64,000 nucleotides of DNA, taken from NCBI RefSeq assembly GCF_020889785.1, contig NZ_JACMYK010000003.1:1-64000 (forward strand). The letters run 5' to 3'. Position numbers and translations under genes: made by a program. The notes below the pieces were generated by a model, which did no database searches, was not told where the DNA came from, and saw nothing but the letters and a program-made list of their open reading frames with translations. The number at the start of each line of letters is the position of its first letter. Position 1 is the first letter of the stretch. Below, piece after piece: positions 58,861 to 64,000 of the stretch. The stretch is from Bradyrhizobium acaciae. Lineage in GTDB: Bacteria; Pseudomonadota; Alphaproteobacteria; Rhizobiales; Xanthobacteraceae.

Positions 58861-60048
58861 CTATTTGAATGAGGCGACAGCGAGTTTCGGCGTGGCTTTT
58901 GCGTGCGGAGCTTCCTCAGTCGGACGCGACAGCGTCGCGATGGAGGGAATCACCGACATGCCCGGCCGCAGGTCGACATTGGTTGCGTCGAGCACGATCT
59001 TTACCGGGATGCGCTGCACCACCTTGGTGAAGTTGCCGGTGGCGTTATCCGGCGGCAGCAGAGCGAACTCCTGGCCGCTCGCCGGCGCCAGGCTGTCGAC
59101 ATGGCCGCGCACGACCTGACCGGGGAACATGTCGACTTCGATCTCGACCGGCTGGCCCTTGCGGACGTTGGTGAGCTGCGTCTCCTTGTAGTTTGCGATC
59201 ACATAGGCGCCGGTGGCCGGCACCAGCGACATCAATTGCGTGCCGGCCTGGACGAACTGGCCGGTGCGCAGGGTGCGGTTACCGACCACGCCGTCGATCG
59301 GGGCAGTGATGGTGGTGTAGCCGAGGTTCAGCTCGGCCTGATGCTGGAGCGCGGTCGCCCGGGCCTGCGCCGCGATCGCCTGGGCGATGTCGGCCTTGAG
59401 CAGCTCGACCTGGCGCAGCGCGGAGGCGAGGTTTGCGGTATCGCGAGCGACGGCGGCCTGCGCGCTGGCGTAGCGCGACTGCGCCTGCTGCGCGTTCTGC
59501 ACGCTGCCGAAGCCGGTGCCGGCGAGGTCGGTGTAGCGCTTGTTCTCCTGCTCGGCGAAGGTCTGCGTCGCGGTGTCGACGGCGAGCGTCGCGCGGGCCG
59601 CTTCGATCACCGACTGCTGCACGTCGAGCTGCGCGCGCTTGCTGGTGATCGCAGCTTCAGCGGCGGCGACGTCGGCCTTGGTCTGATCCAACGCGACCTT
59701 GAAATCGCGATCGTCGATCCGCGCCAGCATCTGGCCGGCACGCACGTGCTCGTTATCACCCACCAGCACCGCGCTGAGATAGCCGGACACCTTGGGCGCG
59801 ATGGTGGTGTTGTCGGCCTTCACATAGGCGTCGTCGGTCGAGACCTGAAAGCGGCCGACCGTCCAGTAATCCCAGCCGTACCATGCCCCGCCCGCGAGGG
59901 CGGCGAGCGCCGCGCCCGTCAGCAGCAGGCGGCGAAGCTTGCCCTTGGCGGCGGCCGGCTTGGCTGCCTCCGGGGCGGCGATCAATTGCTTGGCGGTCTC
60001 GGCCGGAACCTGGCTTTCGGCCTTGAATGATGTCTCATGCTGGCTCAT
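58861..60048 (-). CDS. EmrA/HlyD-type membrane-fusion protein
   Basis: A 395-residue periplasmic adaptor. One N-terminal membrane helix (LRRLLLTGAALAALAGGAWYGWDYW), then the lipoyl and alpha-hairpin regions: VSTDDAYVKADNTTIAPKVSGYLSAVLVGDNEHVRAGQMLARIDDRDFKVALDQTKADVAAAEAAITSKRAQLDVQQ, and the C-terminal ITAPIDGVVGNRTLRTGQFVQAGTQLMSLVPA with TNVRKGQPVEIEVDMFPG. The EmrA pattern is complete. Start at 60048, first gene of the pump operon; the palindrome at 60161-60180 lies 113 bases upstream. Confidence 0.92.
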   Translation of the reverse strand: MSQHETSFKAESQVPAETAKQLIAAPEAAKPAAAKGKLRRLLLTGAALAALAGGAWYGWDYWTVGRFQVSTDDAYVKADNTTIAPKVSGYLSAVLVGDNEHVRAGQMLARIDDRDFKVALDQTKADVAAAEAAITSKRAQLDVQQSVIEAARATLAVDTATQTFAEQENKRYTDLAGTGFGSVQNAQQAQSRYASAQAAVARDTANLASALRQVELLKADIAQAIAAQARATALQHQAELNLGYTTITAPIDGVVGNRTLRTGQFVQAGTQLMSLVPATGAYVIANYKETQLTNVRKGQPVEIEVDMFPGQVVRGHVDSLAPASGQEFALLPPDNATGNFTKVVQRIPVKIVLDATNVDLRPGMSVIPSIATLSRPTEEAPHAKATPKLAVASFK

Positions 60049-60160
60049 GGCAGGCGCTCCTGATCTGCTCTATCCCGTTGGAAAACCTTGTCAATCTCGG
60101 TATCCGGTCACGGGATTAATTAGGAAACTTGATGTTTTCCAAAATAGAGCCCATATTGGG

Positions 60161-60180
60161 ACTGTCAATAGAATGACAGT
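60161..60180. promoter_or_regulatory. Perfect palindromic operator for the efflux TetR
   Basis: ACTGTCA-N6-TGACAGT, perfect 7-base arms, 26 bases before the TetR ATG and 113 bases before the emrA-like start. Fits repression of both divergent genes, as in other TetR-controlled efflux pumps. Confidence 0.65.
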
Positions 60181-60205
60181 CATCATCTAAAAGCATGGCT
60201 CGCGG

Positions 60206-60910
60206 ATGAACCGGAACGACAAAGTCCAGACTGAGCAAAGCGTGCCGGAGCGGCGCGGTCGCGGGCGGCCGCAGCTTCGTTCCGACGATGAGACGCGTGC
60301 GCTGATCTATGAGGCAGCGCGGCGCGAGTTCTCCGAGCGCGGCTTCGCGGCGGCAAGTATCGCCGACGTGGCCTGCCGTGCCGGCGTCTCCACCAAGACG
60401 CTCTATCGTTTGATCCCGACCAAGCTGGCGCTGTTCGAAGGCATGGTGACCGACAGGGTGGACCGGTTCGTGTCCATCGTGAATCTCGGCGCCTGCGACG
60501 GTCGCAACGTTGCGGCGGCGCTGGAGGCTGCATTGCGAACTTGCGCCGAGCTCATTCTCGATGCCGAGGTGATCGCGCTGCAACGGATCATCCTGGCGGA
60601 GAGCGACAAATTTCCCGACATTGCCGAGACGTTCTACGAAAAGGCCATGCAGCGGACCATCGCGGCGCTGGCGAGTTGGCTGGGCGTGCAGCAGCGGCGA
60701 GGGCGGATCGTGCTTGATGATGCCGAGGTGGCCGCAGGCATGCTGCTCGGCATGTTCGTGTTCAAGCCGCAGCGCGACGTGATGTTCGGGCACAAGCCGG
60801 TGCTGACGCGCAACGAGATCGAAGCGCGCGCCAAGGCCTGTGCGGCGCTGTTCCTCTCGGGATGCGCCGTGCCGGCCGACCAGATCAAGAAACAGAGCGG
60901 AGACGCATGA
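60206..60910 (+). CDS. TetR family regulator of the efflux pump
   Basis: A 234-residue TetR-type protein with helix-turn-helix at about residues 27-72 (TRALIYEAARREFSERGFAAASIADVACRAGVSTKTLYRLIPTKLALFEGM). The C-terminal half is an AefR-like ligand domain (LQRIILAESDKFPDIAETFYEKAMQRTIAALASWL). Divergent from emrA/emrB with the palindrome between. Its stop overlaps the start of the next gene by four bases (ATGA), so the two are coupled. Confidence 0.9.
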   Translation: MNRNDKVQTEQSVPERRGRGRPQLRSDDETRALIYEAARREFSERGFAAASIADVACRAGVSTKTLYRLIPTKLALFEGMVTDRVDRFVSIVNLGACDGRNVAAALEAALRTCAELILDAEVIALQRIILAESDKFPDIAETFYEKAMQRTIAALASWLGVQQRRGRIVLDDAEVAAGMLLGMFVFKPQRDVMFGHKPVLTRNEIEARAKACAALFLSGCAVPADQIKKQSGDA

Positions 60911-61332
60911 TGCCGGAGCCGGCCGCGACCTACACCGTCGAGGCGCAGATCTCGCGCGACGATCAGGCGAGGTGCGAGGATGTGCTGACGCGCTGGATGG
61001 CAGCGCTCAATCGCTATGACGCCGCGGCCATGGATGCGCTGATGCACTTCCCGCATGTGCGGATCGCCGGCGGCGTGGTCACCGTCTATCAGCATGCCGG
61101 CAACAATCCGATGGACCTGTTCGAGCGGCTGCGCAAACAGGACGGCTGGCACCACAGCGCCTGGAACGAGACGAAGCTTGTCCAGTCCTCGCCGGCCAAA
61201 GCCCACTACGCCGTCCGCTACACCCGTTATCGCGAGGACGGATCGGTCATCGGGGTCTACGATTCCCTCTATGTGCTGAGCCTGCTCGACGGCGCCTGGA
61301 AGATCCAGAGCCGTTCGAGCTTTGGACCCTAA
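60907..61332 (+). CDS. SnoaL/NTF2-like protein
   Basis: A 141-residue protein: VLTRWMAALNRYDAAAMDALMHFPHVRIAGGVVTVYQHAGNNPMDLFERLRKQDGWHHSAWNETKLVQSSPAKAHYAVRYTRYREDGSVIGVYDSLYVLSLLDGAWKIQSRSSFGP. The pattern of an early helix pair followed by alternating strands ending with W-x-IQSRSS is that of the SnoaL-like NTF2 superfamily, used both for enzymes and ligand-binding proteins. The start is at the ATG overlapping the TetR stop. It is convergent with the histidine-kinase gene, stop-to-stop gap three bases. Function open. Confidence 0.8.
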   Translation: MMPEPAATYTVEAQISRDDQARCEDVLTRWMAALNRYDAAAMDALMHFPHVRIAGGVVTVYQHAGNNPMDLFERLRKQDGWHHSAWNETKLVQSSPAKAHYAVRYTRYREDGSVIGVYDSLYVLSLLDGAWKIQSRSSFGP

Positions 61333-61335
61333 GCG

Positions 61336-63135
61336 TTACTTGGCGGCCACCGCTGCTGCGGGAGGCTGCGTCAGCACCTGCCGGATCATGCGCGCCAGAT
61401 CGGCTTTTCGGTAAGGCTTCGGCAACAGCGTCACGTCGGGGTCGAGACGGCCGTGATGGATGATCGCGTCCTCGGTATAGCCTGATGTAAAGAGCACGCG
61501 CACCGAGGGCAGCTTGGCGATCACGGCATCGGCGACCTGCCGGCCATTCATGCCGCCGGACATGATGACGTCGGTGAACAGCACGTCGCAGACGAAGCCC
61601 TTCTCGACCGCAGCCAGGGCTTCGGGGCCGTTGGCGGTGACCATGGTGCGGTAGCCGAGCTGCTCGAGCTGGGCGCTGACGTAATTGCGGACCAGCGGAT
61701 CGTCCTCGACGACCAGGATGGATTCATTGCCGCCTCGGGTGTCGACCGGAGGCGGCGGCTCGACGTCGACCATGTCGCCCATGCTGCGCGGCAGATAGAG
61801 CTTGATCGACGTGCCGTGGCCCTCTTCGGAATAGATCTTGAGATGCCCGTCGGACTGCTTGATGAAGCCGTAAACCATGCTGAGCCCGAGGCCGGTGCCC
61901 TTGCCGGTGTCCTTGGTGGTGAAGAACGGCTCGAACACCTTGTCGCGGATTGCCGCAGGGATTCCGCCGCCGGTGTCGCTGACCGCGACCATCACATACT
62001 CGCCCGCGCGCACGTCGGGATTGGCGGCGGCATAGACCTCGTCGAGGATGACGTTGCTGGTCTCCAGCATCAGCTTGCCGCCGTCGGGCATCGCATCGCG
62101 GGCATTGACGGCGAGATTGAGCAGCGCGGTCGCCATGTGGTTGGGGTCGATGAAGGCCGGCCAGGCGTCGGGCTCGAGCGCGGTATCGATCTCGATCTGC
62201 TCGCCGAGCGACGGGCGCAGCAGCCGCGCGGTGTCCTGCACCAGCGTGTTGAGATCGGCTTCGCGCGGCTGCAGCGGCTGCTGCCGCGAGAACGCCAGCA
62301 GATGCTTGGTCACCTCGGCGCCGCGAAATGCGGCGTCGCTGATCATTTTTGTCACCGACGAAAGCGCGGCATCGTGCTCGACCGCCTCGGCGAGGATGTC
62401 GATCAGGCCGGTGATGACGGTCAGGATGTTGTTGAAGTCATGGGCGATGCCGCCGGTGAGGTGCCCGACGGCCTCCATCTTCTGCACCTGGCGCAGCTTC
62501 TGCTCGGTTTCCAGTTGCTCGCGGGCGGCCTCGACCTCGCGGGCGCGCATGAAGATTTCGGCTTCCATCTGCTCGGTGCGCTCGCGCAGCCGGTCGGTCA
62601 GTTCGGCCTGCTCGGCGCCGCGCTGCTTCAGCTGGATGAAGCTGGTGACGTCTTCCACCCGATGGATGATGTAGATGAATTGTCCGGTCGGCCCGAACAC
62701 CGGCGTATTGCGCGGGCTCCAGTACTTTTCCTCGAATCCGCCGCCTTCCGACTCGGGCTTGCGGATGTCGTATTTCTGCACCGACATGGTGTCGGGGCGA
62801 CGGAACTGGACCACGCGCTCGAGCGAAGCGCGCAGGTTCCGCACTCCGTCTGCCGCCGGATCGTCCGGATTGTCGGGAAAGATCTCGAACAGGTGGCGTC
62901 CGAGGACCGCCGCGCGCTCGGTCTTGGTGGCACGCAGATAGGCGTCGCTTGCTGCCACGATACGGAAGTCGGGCTGCGTCAGCACCAGATACAGGCCGGG
63001 CGCCGCCTCGAATAACGCCTTGAAGTCAGGCATCGGCGGGGACTGATTTTGCAGTTCATCCTCCCACGCAGGGATACGGTCCGCGACCGCACTCAAGATG
63101 TGACATGCGTCTGCCGGAACTTCAATGGTTAACAT
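61336..63135 (-). CDS. PAS-containing hybrid histidine kinase with receiver domain
   Basis: A 599-residue cytosolic sensor without clear membrane helices. Domains: PAS (about residues 40-165; [29 protein letters not shown]), coiled coil (170-215), HisKA H-box with [18 protein letters not shown] (His232), HATPase_c ([60 protein letters not shown]), and a C-terminal receiver with [25 protein letters not shown] and [10 protein letters not shown] (Asp522), plus a KPY end. The layout matches many Bradyrhizobium hybrid kinases; the output partner is not nearby. Start uncertain, maybe MPDFKAL at residue 35. Confidence 0.9.
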   Translation of the reverse strand: MLTIEVPADACHILSAVADRIPAWEDELQNQSPPMPDFKALFEAAPGLYLVLTQPDFRIVAASDAYLRATKTERAAVLGRHLFEIFPDNPDDPAADGVRNLRASLERVVQFRRPDTMSVQKYDIRKPESEGGGFEEKYWSPRNTPVFGPTGQFIYIIHRVEDVTSFIQLKQRGAEQAELTDRLRERTEQMEAEIFMRAREVEAAREQLETEQKLRQVQKMEAVGHLTGGIAHDFNNILTVITGLIDILAEAVEHDAALSSVTKMISDAAFRGAEVTKHLLAFSRQQPLQPREADLNTLVQDTARLLRPSLGEQIEIDTALEPDAWPAFIDPNHMATALLNLAVNARDAMPDGGKLMLETSNVILDEVYAAANPDVRAGEYVMVAVSDTGGGIPAAIRDKVFEPFFTTKDTGKGTGLGLSMVYGFIKQSDGHLKIYSEEGHGTSIKLYLPRSMGDMVDVEPPPPVDTRGGNESILVVEDDPLVRNYVSAQLEQLGYRTMVTANGPEALAAVEKGFVCDVLFTDVIMSGGMNGRQVADAVIAKLPSVRVLFTSGYTEDAIIHHGRLDPDVTLLPKPYRKADLARMIRQVLTQPPAAAVAAK

Positions 63136-63174
63136 ACGGTACCGGCTCGATTTTTTAGATCGCGCGCGCTGCGG

Positions 63175-64000
63175 CTAATGGGAATTCGGCAGATACCGCC
63201 AGCCTTCCTTGCCGAGGAAGTCCAGCATCGCCTGCGCGGGCGGCAGCAGGATCTTGTCGGTGCGCCGGATCGCCTGCCACTGTCGGACGATCGGCAAGCC
63301 CTTCACCTTGAGCACCACCAGGCGGCCGTCCTCCAGCTCATGGAATACCGTGTGCTGGGAGATGAAGGCGATGCCGAGCCCTGCCATGACCGCCTGCTTG
63401 ATGGTCTCGTTGCTGTCCATGGCCATGCCGAGCTTCGGCTCCAGCCCGACCCGTTCGAAATATTGCTGCATCAGCATCCGCGTGCCTGATCCTTGCTCGC
63501 GGGTGATGAAGGTTTCATTGGCGAGCTCCGACGGTGCGACGTGCCGGCGCCGCGCCAGCCGATGATCGGGTGCGGCGATGATGAAGTGCGGATGCCGGCC
63601 GAGCGGCTTCATCTCGACCTCGACATCGGCCGGCGGCCGGCCCATCACGGCGATGTCGAGATCGTAGCCGCGCAGCGCGTCGCGGATCTCCTCGCGGTTG
63701 CCGATCCGCAGCGTGACTTCGATCTTGGGGAAGCGGCGCGAGAACGCTGCGATCGCGAACGGCACGAAGTATTTCGCGGTAGAGACCGCGCCCATCGCGA
63801 CGCGGCCGCCGCTCCGGCCCGCGATCATGTCGAGCGATTGCTCGCAATCCTTCAACGCCGCCTCGATCCGCTCGACCAGCGTCAGCACATGCGCGCCGGC
63901 ATCCGTCAGCGCCATGCCGTCGCCGGTGCGCTGGATCAGCGGCAAGCCCGCGAGCGCCTGCAGGTTGCGAAGCTGCAGCGTCACCGCCGGCTGTGTCAGG
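63175..64000 (-). CDS. LysR family regulator (CbbR-like), cut by window end
   Basis: Partial gene; the frame continues past 64000 into the N-terminus (LTQPAVTLQLRNLQALAGLPLIQRTGDGMALTDAGAHVL visible). The LysR effector domain follows: GAVSTAKYFVPFAIAAFSRRFPKIEVTLRIGNREEIRDALRGYDLDIAVMGRPPADVEVEMKPLGRHPHFIIAAPDHRLAR. That pattern, with FITREQGSGTRMLMQQYFE and SNETIKQAVMAGLGIAFISQHT, resembles CbbR-type regulators of the Calvin cycle genes. The target genes lie outside the window. About 270 residues are visible here. Confidence 0.85.
   Translation of the reverse strand, partial: LTQPAVTLQLRNLQALAGLPLIQRTGDGMALTDAGAHVLTLVERIEAALKDCEQSLDMIAGRSGGRVAMGAVSTAKYFVPFAIAAFSRRFPKIEVTLRIGNREEIRDALRGYDLDIAVMGRPPADVEVEMKPLGRHPHFIIAAPDHRLARRRHVAPSELANETFITREQGSGTRMLMQQYFERVGLEPKLGMAMDSNETIKQAVMAGLGIAFISQHTVFHELEDGRLVVLKVKGLPIVRQWQAIRRTDKILLPPAQAMLDFLGKEGWRYLPNSH

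Overview
The window is GC-rich alphaproteobacterial chromosomal DNA. The gene content (oxalyl-CoA decarboxylase and formyl-CoA transferase, a CoA-thioester aminobenzoate cluster, many orphan periplasmic binding proteins, DUF1236 and DUF2147 proteins) and the intergenic inverted-repeat elements fit a Bradyrhizobium/Rhodopseudomonas-type soil bacterium (Nitrobacteraceae). That assignment is inference from gene content; no rRNA or tRNA gene was recognised. I see no phage, transposase, CRISPR array or replication origin.

Layout. 1-624: palindrome-rich repeat DNA, no convincing gene. 0.6-5.2 kb: TetR regulator with an EamA exporter (shared operator), an RlpA-like protein, a quinone-oxidoreductase-type dehydrogenase and a nitronate monooxygenase. 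5.5-9.5 kb and 14.3-20.6 kb: a two-part oxalate region with a CBS-domain protein, two OxlT-like antiporters, a 45-residue small protein, frc, oxc, a GntR/FadR-type regulator and a divergent ADP-forming acyl-CoA ligase. Between the two parts (9.8-14.2 kb) lie unrelated small membrane and secreted proteins, a GNAT/FemAB-like protein and a three-repeat beta-trefoil protein. 20.7-24 kb: NYN-domain protein, DUF1236 protein, ketopantoate-reductase-like enzyme. 24-28.4 kb: a split thiamine-diphosphate enzyme facing a Bug-type binding protein, an amidohydrolase and a D-2-hydroxyacid dehydrogenase. 28.4-29.5 kb: duplicated gene tail and repeats. 29.5-31.6 kb: small protein and frameshifted ilvD. 31.8-37.4 kb: carboxymuconolactone-decarboxylase-like protein, SDR, TetR, a monooxygenase-hydrolase fusion and an orphan binding protein. 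37.4-45.6 kb: LysR plus a sugar-type ABC transporter in which one permease is fused to a strictosidine-synthase-like lactonase. 45.9-57.2 kb: an aerobic 2-aminobenzoate (anthranilate)-CoA-type pathway with MarR control. 57.2-64 kb: EmrAB-type efflux pair with TetR, a SnoaL-like protein, a hybrid histidine kinase and a LysR gene cut by the window end.

How the genes work together. The strongest systems-level signal is a 17-bp operator, TGGYAT-N5-ATRCCA, found at six promoters of the oxalate genes (CBS gene, both antiporters, the small protein, the gntR-oxc-frc operon and the acyl-CoA ligase). In five of the six it starts 1-3 bases after a TTG-type -35 box. This ties the two parts into one probable GntR regulon for oxalate uptake, CoA activation, decarboxylation and formate export, and brings an undescribed small protein into it. 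A second shared operator (arms ATTATTTTA / TAAAATAAT) joins the 2-aminobenzoyl-CoA monooxygenase/reductase operon to the CoA-ligase gene 9.6 kb away, with a MarR gene just upstream of the latter.

Other notable points are two unusual domain fusions, a one-base frameshift in ilvD, and three places where a gene 3' end has been duplicated nearby.
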